Below are positions 1 through 5,882 of a DNA stretch of 7,277 bases, in pieces. The stretch spans positions 1 through 7,277 of the forward strand of contig DAIRGS010000354.1 in the NCBI GenBank assembly GCA_036794395.1. Reading direction: 5' to 3'. The DNA is from DASXMX01 sp036794395 (GTDB lineage: Bacteria > Planctomycetota > Phycisphaerae > Tepidisphaerales > Tepidisphaeraceae). The position numbers and the translations under genes were made by a program. The first letter of the stretch is position 1. Each line of letters starts with the position of its first letter. The notes beneath the pieces were generated by a model that was not told where the DNA came from, ran no database searches, and saw only the letters and a list, made by a program, of their open reading frames with translations.

Positions 1-36
1 GGAAAACCAAGTTTCGACAGTTGGACAACCTTCTGA

Positions 37-645
37 ATTTATCGCCAGAAAATTTTGCATCGGGAGCCTCAATCGGCGATAGTCAAACATCTGCTAGGCG
101 TTCTGCGCCACCAAATGGGTAGGCATGAGGAAGCAATTGCCGGCTTACATCGGGCCGTTGCGCTGAGCCCCTCAACGGCGGAATTCCACAATAGCCTGGG
201 CGGTGTGCTGGGTAGCCTCGGTCGATATCTGGAAGCCGTGCAATCGCTCCGCGAAGCGGTCGCGCTTCATCCACACTATCCCGAGGCGCATAAAAACCTC
301 GGTATTGCCTTGAATGGCCTCGGTGATCTTGACGGGGCGATAGGGGAGGTGTGCCCGTGGTGACCCGGACGGGGGGCACGTCGGTTTCGCGGGCTGGTAA
401 GAGCATTCTCACCGCCGCCGGCCTTGGCGAGTTCGCGACGGAATCGGTGGAACAATTCGTCGACGTTGCCAGTGCGCTGGCGACCGACGTCCCTCGCTTG
501 TCTCGACTCCGGGCGACCCCTGCGCGAACATCTCCGCGCTTCGGCGCTGCTTGATGGCGCTTCCTACGCCCGTAAGTTGGAGGATGCGTTTGGCATGATG
601 TGGCGCGAGCATCTGAACAGCGGCACCATCCCGAGTATTGCCTGA
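37..645 (+). pseudogene. Degraded TPR / OGT-like (GT41) glycosyltransferase pseudogene
   Basis: Two pieces of one protein type are fused across a deletion. In the first frame (open from 37, no credible start; TTG at 55 is only the first possible one) two full TPRs and part of a third can be read (LLGVLRHQMGRHEEAI, NSLGGVLGSLGRYLEAV, NLGIALNGLGDLDGAI), ending at a stop at 361-363. Overlapping it in another frame from about 345 is the C-terminal end of an O-GlcNAc-transferase-like catalytic domain (VPVVTRTGGTSVSRAGKSIL, then TAAGLGEF and ALATDVPRLSRLRA). Near 511-519 the reading returns to the first frame with REHLRASALLDGASYARKL and FGMMWREH, the usual end of such proteins, stopping at 643-645. 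Family members carry further TPRs and most of the GT41 domain between these parts, so several hundred residues are missing. Intact homologues glycosylate proteins. This copy cannot encode a working enzyme. The 5' end is also damaged or lies outside the window. The family call is from recognised motif order, not a search. Confidence 0.8.
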
Positions 646-700
646 GATGTACAGGTGCAATCGCACGTTCCTTACGCCGGGATCCCTTTCCGGAGAGTTG

Positions 701-756
701 CGAGGCTCCTACCGAGCTCATCCGAACGGGAAAAAATACCCTCGGTAGGAGCCTCG
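701..756. repeat. Perfect 16-bp inverted repeat (hairpin)
   Basis: Left arm CGAGGCTCCTACCGAG (701-716) is exactly complementary to right arm CTCGGTAGGAGCCTCG (741-756), leaving a 24-base loop. Neither side is followed by a run of T on the relevant strand, so it is not a standard intrinsic terminator. It lies 56 bases after the end of the broken OGT-like gene. It could be an extragenic palindromic repeat, a remnant of mobile-element ends, or a structured RNA element; the sequence alone does not decide. Confidence 0.75.
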
Positions 757-951
757 AACTGGGCCGATGAAAACCCGCGGGTCATCAGGATTGCGTTCGT
801 CCTGGTTTTGATGCGCCAATTTGACCAGCGCCCTCTTGCCCCCCTTCCGCTGCGCGTTCAAATCCAGATCGACCAAGCCCGTCAAAAATCAGCCCTCGAC
901 TCCCAGGCTGAAAAACTCGGCCTCAACCTTCGAGTCATCGCTTCCATGCAC

Positions 952-1189
952 TGTCGCAAGTGTCGCACGGCCCCCCCGTTTTCCGCCTGAAAACCGACCT
1001 CCATGCGACACATGCGACACCCGTCGCACGAAATTCGCACGCCTGTCTCACGCCCACCCGCCATCAGGCCAATCATAAACAATTGTATTGAATGAAGTTG
1101 CAATACATACCCTCAACCCCCGCGTCGCAATACTACACGTTGCGACACTCTCCCCGCTTCGCTCCACTGTCGCACGCACCCATGCGACG
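952..1189. repeat. Cluster of TGTCGCA / TGCGACA heptamers
   Basis: Six exact copies of one heptamer, in either orientation, lie within 223 bases: 952-958 and 961-967 (forward), 1004-1010, 1013-1019 and 1141-1147 (reverse), and 1168-1174 (forward). One-mismatch copies are at 1022-1028, 1123-1129 and 1183-1189. The first four form two tandem pairs with the same 9-base step, and the two pairs together make a 16-base inverted repeat with one mismatch (952-967 against 1004-1019). A further perfect 7-bp hairpin (1124-1130 / 1140-1146) uses the same word. No gene overlaps them. Function unknown; a family of extragenic repeats or a protein-binding array is possible. Confidence 0.65.
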
Positions 1190-1208
1190 CGGCTGCTTTC
1201 CCCTGACC

Positions 1209-1237
1209 TTGAAGTGCATAGCCACCGTGAATAAGAT
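1209..1237 (+). promoter_or_regulatory. Sigma70-like promoter of tRNA-Leu
   Basis: TTGAAG (1209-1214) and TAAGAT (1232-1237) are separated by exactly 17 bases. Each resembles its consensus (TTGACA, TATAAT). Transcription would start near 1244, about ten bases before the mature tRNA, which suits a tRNA gene. Prediction by eye only. Confidence 0.55.
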
Positions 1238-1253
1238 GCCCCCCTCGATTCCC

Positions 1254-1336
1254 GCGGCCGTGGCGGAATTGGCAGACGCGCAAGATTCAGGTTCTTGTGT
1301 CCACAAGACGTGCAGGTTCGATTCCTGTCGGCCGCA
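1254..1336 (+). tRNA. tRNA-Leu (anticodon CAG)
   Basis: A class II tRNA of 83 nt folds completely. The acceptor stem is GCGGCCG (1254-1260) with CGGCCGC (1329-1335) and discriminator A1336. The D arm contains GCGGAATTGGCAGACGC. The anticodon stem CAAGA/TCTTG encloses the loop TTCAGGT, giving anticodon CAG at 1288-1290, which reads the CUG leucine codon. There is a long variable arm with a GTC/GAC stem, and a T arm GCAGG-TTCGATT-CCTGT. The long variable arm and discriminator A fit leucine. The 3' CCA is not encoded (ATT follows A1335-A1336's stem end) and must be added after transcription. The gene has its own promoter upstream and a terminator eight bases downstream, so it is a single-gene transcription unit. 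Confidence 0.97.
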
Positions 1337-1343
1337 TTAACTC

Positions 1344-1387
1344 AGAAGCCCCTGTTTCGCGGAGGAAACGGGGGCTTCTTCTTTTTC
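1344..1387 (+). terminator. Rho-independent terminator after tRNA-Leu
   Basis: AGAAGCCCCTGTTT (1344-1357) pairs with AAACGGGGGCTTCT (1366-1379) as a 14-bp stem with one G-T pair and a short loop. The 3' side runs into TTCTTCTTTTT. It lies eight bases after the tRNA. The minus-strand GH30 gene ends at 1415, but the T-rich flank is on the plus-strand side, so the element mainly serves the tRNA. Confidence 0.88.
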
Positions 1388-1414
1388 CGAACAATTCTTG
1401 ACAACCTAACGGTT

Positions 1415-2914
1415 TCAAGCCGCCTGACGTTTCCGGCGAAGTAGCATCGCCACCCCCGGCACAACCAGCAACGCCGACGTCGGCTCCGGAAGCTGAGCGG
1501 CAACCGTGTCGCTCTGTAGCGTGATGACGCTGTTGGCGGGGATATTGATGCTCAACGATCCATTGCTGACCAAGATCCCGGGGATCACGGCCCAGGGCTG
1601 GGTCGCGGTCGTCAGGTATTCGATGAACGAAGCATAGTTAGCACCCGGCAGAGCAATCGTCGTCTGCGTCGCGTTGGCCGAAGCATTGATCAACTCGATC
1701 GTCATCGAATTGTCCGGCTCCACAAATGAATCAACGCTGATCCCGGTGACGGTATCCGGGGTGGCTGCCACGCGAACGGCGCCGGGACGGATGAACTTCA
1801 TGAAGTGCTTCGCGGCGTTGTATTTGAGCGAAGTGGTGTCAAACCCACCCTCAAGCGTATTCTGCGTCTCGTTCTTGCCGTCGTTCATCTGCCAGTAGAC
1901 GTATGCATTGACGTTGCCGTACGCGAGGGCCTGATGCATGTTCAGGGCAACCGATAATGCGCCATTGGGATGACCCGTCGAGTCGAACGAAACCCACGCG
2001 GTCTGCTCGCCGGATGTCTCAGTCATCCACGATTCCTTGCCGTCGGCCGAGATCTTGTTCCAGTAGTCCGCCCAATTGGCCTGGCTCGATCCCAGAGACA
2101 CTCCGTTGCCTGAGTAGCCGTGAATGATGTAAGTGCTGAGGTAGCTCTTGGCCACCGGATCGGCCTTGATGGCATTGATGTAGCTCATCTGGGCAGCCGT
2201 GATGTCACCACCGTCTACGCCCACGTCCTCAGGCCCAATCAACTTAGTCGTAATTCCGTCGCGGGCGAACTCAGCGCCGACCGCCTTCAGAGCCGCGACA
2301 TAATCGCTCGGACTGTAAACCGTGCTCGGATACGGCTGCCAGAATCGAAGTTCATTTTGAATGCTTACGCCATACATCGGCACGCCATAGCTCTGCTGAA
2401 AGCCCTTGACATACGCCGCGACGTAACGGGCAAATTGGGTCAGGTTATCCGGGGTTTGGATGAGGTAACCCCCGTTCTGATTATTGGTTGTCTTCATCCA
2501 GGGCGGAGGGCTCCAGATCGATCCAATGATCTTCATCTGATCGATCTTGTTCCCCACCGCCTGCTGGGCGAACTGGCCCCAATTCGTCTGCGGGTAGTTG
2601 CCATTGAAGTTCAGCAGATTGATATTCGACTGCAAATCCGAACTCAACGTGATCTGGCTCGGCAGGATGTCCGGGTTGAGCGGCACACGCAGAATCGAAG
2701 CGCCAAGATCCTGCGTATATTCATTGAGATAACGTGGATCCCAAACGGGTGATTCCGAAAATAGCGCAGTGCCAAACCCTTCCATGGTTTGAAATTGCGT
2801 TGCCTTGGTCACCGTAATGCTGACAGGCGGCGAGTTCTGGGCTGAACCCGGCAAGCTAGCCAGCAGAATGGACGCCAAAAACACAGTGCGCACTAAGAGC
2901 GTTGAGGGGGACAT
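1415..2914 (-). CDS. Secreted GH30-family glycoside hydrolase with PEP-CTERM tail
   Basis: A 499-residue exported hydrolase of glycoside hydrolase family 30 (clan GH-A, retaining, TIM barrel plus beta-sandwich). With the start at 2914, residues 1-25 form a signal peptide (MSPSTLLVRTVFLASILLAS) ending near SAQ. The barrel begins at TMEGFG (about 43-48). SIQNE holds the acid/base (Glu188) and WMTETSG the nucleophile (Glu299). SIWSPPPWMK and YVYWQMNDG are other family landmarks. The C-terminal side sandwich starts about KHFMKFIRPG (369-378). The last 25 residues are a PEP-CTERM signal: LPEP (475-478), a hydrophobic stretch, then RRKR (493-496), which normally directs exosortase processing at the cell surface. 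GGAG lies five bases before this ATG. The frame stays open to a TTG at 3010, but those 32 extra residues would hide the signal peptide. The substrate is probably a hemicellulose such as xylan, but the IRRSYG loop used by GH30_8 glucuronoxylanases is absent, so specificity is open. No carbohydrate-binding module is seen. Confidence 0.88.
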   Translation of the reverse strand: MSPSTLLVRTVFLASILLASLPGSAQNSPPVSITVTKATQFQTMEGFGTALFSESPVWDPRYLNEYTQDLGASILRVPLNPDILPSQITLSSDLQSNINLLNFNGNYPQTNWGQFAQQAVGNKIDQMKIIGSIWSPPPWMKTTNNQNGGYLIQTPDNLTQFARYVAAYVKGFQQSYGVPMYGVSIQNELRFWQPYPSTVYSPSDYVAALKAVGAEFARDGITTKLIGPEDVGVDGGDITAAQMSYINAIKADPVAKSYLSTYIIHGYSGNGVSLGSSQANWADYWNKISADGKESWMTETSGEQTAWVSFDSTGHPNGALSVALNMHQALAYGNVNAYVYWQMNDGKNETQNTLEGGFDTTSLKYNAAKHFMKFIRPGAVRVAATPDTVTGISVDSFVEPDNSMTIELINASANATQTTIALPGANYASFIEYLTTATQPWAVIPGILVSNGSLSINIPANSVITLQSDTVAAQLPEPTSALLVVPGVAMLLRRKRQAA

Positions 2915-2989
2915 ATTCTCTCCGCCACTCCGGATGGCCGCCAGGAACGTCGTCTTGGGAAACTTCTGTTGTCGAGACGACATTCTGTA

Positions 2990-3017
2990 AAGATAGGAAA
3001 GCAATTTCAAGTGTGAA
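2990..3017 (-). promoter_or_regulatory. Possible promoter of the GH30 gene
   Basis: Reading the minus strand, TTCACA (3017-3012, five of six matches to the -35 consensus) is followed after 16 bases by TATCTT (2995-2990, four of six to the -10). Transcription would start near 2983, leaving a leader of about 70 bases before the ATG at 2914. It would exclude use of the upstream TTG at 3010, in agreement with the signal-peptide argument. Weak match, by eye. Confidence 0.3.
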
Positions 3018-3148
3018 ATTGCGTTATCCCGCTTAAATTTGCCGGAGAAACCGCTTCTGCCGGCTGTAGTCTCTCATCGGACGGCGCAGACCGCGGCTTG
3101 ACGAGTATTCGGTCGCTACAGTCTGGTTGGGGTGGGAAAGAAAATCGC

Positions 3149-3550
3149 TTATTGCAGGCAGAGTGCGCCTGCATTATCTGCAATATGATTCGACTCGAAT
3201 GGTTGACGAATCGGGCGATGCGGACGAATCCCGGGATCAGACGATTTTGGAATGCACTCACCAGCCAAGTGATTAATGCGTGGAAGTACATTTTCCAATC
3301 GATGCACTTCCAGAAGCTTGGCGGGTTGACCGCACAGGCCTGCGATGCGCACATCGCTGCCACGCTTCAACAGTTCCCGCCTCAGCAGCACCAGCCGAGC
3401 CAAGGCTGGCGTCGTCGCTTCCATACAATGGCTTACGTCAATAATGATCGTCTGCGCCGTATACGCTGAAGCGAGATCCGCCAGGCGAGTCGCCTCCCTA
3501 TGCGACAACCGCTCGGCAGCCCGAAGTGTAATGGATTGAATTGCGACCAT
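3149..3550 (-). CDS. STAS-domain (anti-anti-sigma-like) protein
   Basis: A 133-residue cytosolic protein. Residues about 5-92 form a STAS fold: ITLRAAERLS, then the beta-strand TIIIDVSHC, helix PALARLVLLRRELLKRG, strand DVRIAGL, and KLLEVHRLENVLPRI. STAS proteins of the SpoIIAA type bind anti-sigma kinases and are switched by phosphorylation of a serine in a D-S-S-G-like loop. Here that loop reads MEATTPAL, so Thr46 or Thr47 takes the place of the serine. The remaining 40 residues form a polar tail without a known domain. The start is fixed by AGGAGG seven bases before the ATG at 3550; a longer frame to 3622 exists but lacks this. No kinase, phosphatase or sigma factor is beside it, so its partner is unknown. 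It lies upstream of, and on the same strand as, the GH30 gene but 234 bases away, so co-transcription is not evident. Confidence 0.72.
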   Translation of the reverse strand: MVAIQSITLRAAERLSHREATRLADLASAYTAQTIIIDVSHCMEATTPALARLVLLRRELLKRGSDVRIAGLCGQPAKLLEVHRLENVLPRINHLAGECIPKSSDPGIRPHRPIRQPFESNHIADNAGALCLQ

Positions 3551-3927
3551 ATCCGTGCCTCCTACACCCATACAACATTTGCAACCGCGACTCCGCCGCA
3601 GTTCCTGCAATAGGGTCAACATCCCTACTCAGGATCGCAACGAGGCGACCTTTCAGCTATCGTCGCAAAAGCGGGACGAATTGCCGTTATCTGTATAAAA
3701 AACAAAGTTTTTATTTACGAAGGTTGCCCGGTCACATCGAACTCTAGCACAGTTTTGACCAAATGCGAGGCAGGATTGCGCAGTTTCTGGGCTGAAGTGA
3801 CCAAAGGTTGGGTAAGTGATGAGAATTGCATCAATTGGCCTGATTGCCCGCTGTGCTCAACTCGAGTCCTTCGACTTCCCCGATAGCGATACTAAACTCA
3901 ACCTTTCACTAGCCGGTCGCCCCCAGC
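3551..3927. other. Divergent intergenic region between STAS and MFS genes
   Basis: These 377 bases separate two divergently transcribed genes and should hold both promoters. About 3686-3718 is markedly AT-rich. Within it the minus strand reads TATACA (3697-3692), a fair -10 for the STAS gene, but no convincing -35 sits 16-18 bases upstream. On the plus strand TTGACC (3755-3760) resembles a -35, but no -10 follows at the right distance. No gene, tRNA or clear repeat is seen. Confidence 0.5.
3558..3563 (-). promoter_or_regulatory. Shine-Dalgarno site fixing the STAS gene start
   Basis: The minus strand reads AGGAGG, seven bases before the ATG at 3550. It is a full-consensus ribosome-binding site and rules in favour of the shorter protein over the frame that begins at 3622. 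Confidence 0.8.
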
Positions 3928-5208
3928 ATGGAAGCAACCCAACCGACCCTTCAATACATCGCCCCCCGCCGGCACCGGGCATTTGCCGCCTACTTGCCCC
4001 TTTTTAGCGTTGAGGCGTTGTGCTCGGTCGCGGGTTCTCTCCTGTCGATTGGGACGTCCTTCTATATGAAGGACCGGTTCGGATGGGGAATGCGGCAAAA
4101 TTTTGCCTTGGCCGCGGCTCAGGGACTCGCCTACGTACCCGGCGCGTTATCGGCGGGCCGACTGACAAAATGGCTGGGGCGGGGCAATGCCCTGGCTATC
4201 GCGTATTCGTTATTGACCGCACTGTCCATCGTGGCGTGGAGGCTTGCCTCGGCAGGACAGGACGCATCCGCGACCGCCGTCGCCGGGGTCATTCTGTGCT
4301 ACACATTTGTCATTGGGACCAGTTGGCCCATCCTGGAAAGCCTGGTGGCCAGCGGGGAACCGATCGGTCTGGCGCGACGGCTCGCTGCTTACAACGTCGT
4401 TTGGCCTGCGGCTGGAGCGGTGGCGATTGCCATTGAGGGCACACTTATCAAGTATTGGGGGCAAAACGTTTTCCTGCTCCCGGCAATCCTGCACGGCGTC
4501 GCGCTTTTCCTGGTCGCGACAAAACTCAGAACCCTTCACCAACACCAGGACGCCTCCTCCCCAATAGTTCAAGCTCATGTTGCCCCCGAACCTGAACTGC
4601 TCCATAAAAGAAAGCTCGCTTTGTGGCTCTCGCGCGCCGCGCTCCCGGCTACCTACACAGTGATTTACGGATTGATGCCGCTCATGCCATTTCTCGGCGT
4701 GATGAAGGGCCTCAGCACCTCAACCCAAACCGCCGTCGCAAGCGTCTGGCTCTTCGCCCGATGGGCCGCGTTTGCGACGCTGGCCCTGGGAACGTGGTGG
4801 CATACCCGCCCCCGCATGCTCCTGTGGGCGGCTGTCGCAATGCTCGTCGCCTTTTTCGGCATGACCTTGCCCCCAACACACGGCCGCCTCCCGGCCGTCG
4901 ATCTGGCCTGCATGATCGGCTGGCAAGCCGTGCTGGGTGCGGCGCTGGGCATGATCTACTCGGCAAGCCTCTACTTCGGCATGGTCCTCAGCGAAGGCAG
5001 CACCGAGCACGGCGGATATCACGAAGCATTGATTGGCTTGGGATGGGTCTTAGGCCCGGGCGCCGGCGTCATCGCTGAACGCCTCAAACCCGGGGAATCC
5101 TGGGTAGGTGTCGCTGCCGTCGGCACGGTCATCGCCCTCAGCGTCCTGGTCGTGCTGACGACGGCAGTGGTGATGGGGCGAGTTAGTGCTACAATTGAAG
5201 ACGAATAA
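3928..5208 (+). CDS. MFS family membrane transporter
   Basis: A 426-residue integral inner-membrane protein with about twelve hydrophobic helices, the size and layout of the major facilitator superfamily. Approximate helices: 20-45, 58-76, 86-106, 114-135, 152-172, 180-198; then a long polar central loop (about 200-232, HQHQDASS to LLHKRK); then 234-256, 266-288, 298-313, 324-350, 366-384 and 393-417. GRLTKWLGRGNAL (77-89) after helix 2 corresponds to the MFS motif A loop. YHEALIGLGWVLGPGAG (364-380) near helix 11 resembles a conserved stretch in uncharacterised bacterial MFS exporters. The substrate cannot be read from the sequence. The ATG at 3928 has no obvious ribosome-binding site, but it precedes the first basic residues and helix at the usual distance. 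The protein ends in the acidic tail ATIEDE. The toxin-antitoxin pair begins 16 bases downstream on the same strand and may be partly read through from it. Confidence 0.85.
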   Translation: MEATQPTLQYIAPRRHRAFAAYLPLFSVEALCSVAGSLLSIGTSFYMKDRFGWGMRQNFALAAAQGLAYVPGALSAGRLTKWLGRGNALAIAYSLLTALSIVAWRLASAGQDASATAVAGVILCYTFVIGTSWPILESLVASGEPIGLARRLAAYNVVWPAAGAVAIAIEGTLIKYWGQNVFLLPAILHGVALFLVATKLRTLHQHQDASSPIVQAHVAPEPELLHKRKLALWLSRAALPATYTVIYGLMPLMPFLGVMKGLSTSTQTAVASVWLFARWAAFATLALGTWWHTRPRMLLWAAVAMLVAFFGMTLPPTHGRLPAVDLACMIGWQAVLGAALGMIYSASLYFGMVLSEGSTEHGGYHEALIGLGWVLGPGAGVIAERLKPGESWVGVAAVGTVIALSVLVVLTTAVVMGRVSATIEDE

Positions 5209-5210
5209 GC

Positions 5211-5216
5211 AGGGAG
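5211..5216 (+). promoter_or_regulatory. Shine-Dalgarno site fixing the antitoxin start
   Basis: AGGGAG lies eight bases before the ATG at 5225 and three bases after the transporter stop codon. It supports this ATG over an earlier in-frame codon at 5186 that lies inside the transporter gene. Confidence 0.75.
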
Positions 5217-5224
5217 TTGCTCGT

Positions 5225-5446
5225 ATGCCTACCGATCTCGAAAAACGCGTAGCTGCACTCGAACAAATGGTCGCTCAAATGCAGCGCGCACAAGTGTTTG
5301 GTTCGGAAACCAATTCAAGGGCCTGGGTCGACGACCTCTATGGCAAATTTGCCGGCGACTCCTACTTTCAAGAGGCAATGAAGCTCGGCCGAGAATATCG
5401 AGAGTCACTCCGACCCGGTAAGCGTAAAGCTCGGCCGAAACGATGA
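5225..5446 (+). CDS. Putative VapB-like antitoxin, coiled-coil type
   Basis: A 73-residue protein directly upstream of a PIN-domain gene; the two overlap by ATGA (5443-5446), the common arrangement of toxin-antitoxin pairs, which implies translational coupling. Residues 4-21 (LEKRVAALEQMVAQMQRA) have a heptad pattern and should form a coiled coil. The second half, WVDDLYGKFAGDSYFQEAMK (34-53) followed by LGREYRESLRP, resembles the toxin-binding tail of small antitoxin-like proteins found beside PIN genes in cyanobacteria and planctomycetes. The end is strongly basic (GKRKARPKR). No ribbon-helix-helix, AbrB or HTH DNA-binding domain can be seen, unlike classic VapB, so autoregulation, if any, would work differently. 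The antitoxin role is inferred from position and general likeness, not from a defined family hit. Confidence 0.7.
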   Translation: MPTDLEKRVAALEQMVAQMQRAQVFGSETNSRAWVDDLYGKFAGDSYFQEAMKLGREYRESLRPGKRKARPKR

Positions 5447-5877
5447 TTTTTATACTTGATACCGATATTCTTAGCCTTCTCGGCCACGATGATTCTCCTG
5501 AGGCCCCAAGAATCCGGCGGCACATCGCCGAATTGCCAGTAGACGACTCGGTAGCCACAACAATCATTAATTATGAAGAGCAGATGCGCGGTTGGATGGC
5601 ACTGGTCGCACGTGCGAAGTCGATGAACGACGAGATTCAGACCTATTCCCGACTCTTGAAACATCTCCAGACGTTTCGTCGGATCAACGTGCTGAGCTAT
5701 GATCAATCCGCCACAGCTATAGAGCAAAGACTAAAAGCTGGCAAACTGAAAATTGGCGCTATGGACCTTAAGATTGCTTCGATTGCAATCGCATCCAATG
5801 CGATACTTATAACACGCAATCTTGCAGATTTTCGCAACGTTACCGAACTTCGAACTGAAGATTGGTCCGTGGAGTAA
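5443..5877 (+). CDS. PIN-domain ribonuclease toxin (VapC-like)
   Basis: A 144-residue PIN-domain protein of normal VapC length. The acidic residues that hold Mg2+ are in place: Asp6 in ILDTDILSLL, Glu45 or Glu46 in IINYEEQ, Asp108 in IGAMDLKIASIAI, and Asp129 in LITRNLADF. The end, RNVTELRTEDWS, is typical of VapC toxins. Such enzymes cut specific RNAs, often initiator tRNA or the rRNA sarcin-ricin loop, and stop growth unless bound by the antitoxin. The target here is unknown. It is preceded by its presumed antitoxin with an ATGA overlap. By hand count 5461-5820 is about 49% GC, against about 63-68% in sampled parts of the transporter gene just upstream, which suggests acquisition by transfer. 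Its stop lies five bases from the converging xylA stop. Confidence 0.88.
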   Translation: MIFILDTDILSLLGHDDSPEAPRIRRHIAELPVDDSVATTIINYEEQMRGWMALVARAKSMNDEIQTYSRLLKHLQTFRRINVLSYDQSATAIEQRLKAGKLKIGAMDLKIASIAIASNAILITRNLADFRNVTELRTEDWSVE

Positions 5878-5882
5878 CGCGC

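Larger units (their letters stand above)
646..1208. other. Gene-poor intergenic stretch
   Basis: No open frame here has a plausible start, ribosome-binding site and protein-like composition. The frames that stay open read as low-complexity, Arg/Pro/Ser-rich text typical of GC-rich non-coding DNA. What it does hold is a perfect inverted repeat (701-756) and a cluster of short TGTCGCA/TGCGACA words (952-1189), listed separately. The first part directly follows a pseudogene, so some of it may be older coding sequence decayed beyond recognition. Confidence 0.6.

Noticed and set aside
83..721. Long minus-strand open frame (212 codons) across the left end
   Set aside because: It lies opposite the TPR/OGT remains, which match known motifs. 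Its own product is Arg/Pro/Ser-rich with no recognisable domain or ribosome-binding site, so it is a shadow of GC-rich sequence.
655..1103. Several overlapping open frames in the stretch before tRNA-Leu
   Set aside because: They overlap each other on both strands, have no family-like motifs, and cover the inverted repeat and heptamer cluster; chance frames are the simpler reading.
952..1189. Possible CRISPR array from the repeated TGTCGCA words
   Set aside because: Repeats are only 7 bases, in both orientations and irregularly spaced, with no uniform 28-37 base repeat or spacer length and no cas genes.
1092..1340. Open frame reading through tRNA-Leu
   Set aside because: It covers the whole tRNA, and its C terminus is simply the translated tRNA.
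2120..2752. Plus-strand open frame of 210 codons opposite the GH30 gene
   Set aside because: The opposite strand encodes a GH30 enzyme with both catalytic motifs; this frame is its antisense shadow.
3153..3173. Small 7-bp inverted repeat (TGCAGGC / GCCTGCA) at the end of the STAS gene as a terminator
   Set aside because: The stem is short, lies inside the coding region and is not followed on the minus strand by a proper T run.
3007..3363. Minus-strand frame of 118 codons overlapping the STAS gene
   Set aside because: It overlaps the STAS frame, lacks a ribosome-binding site and shows no domain; the STAS frame has a consensus site and clear fold motifs.
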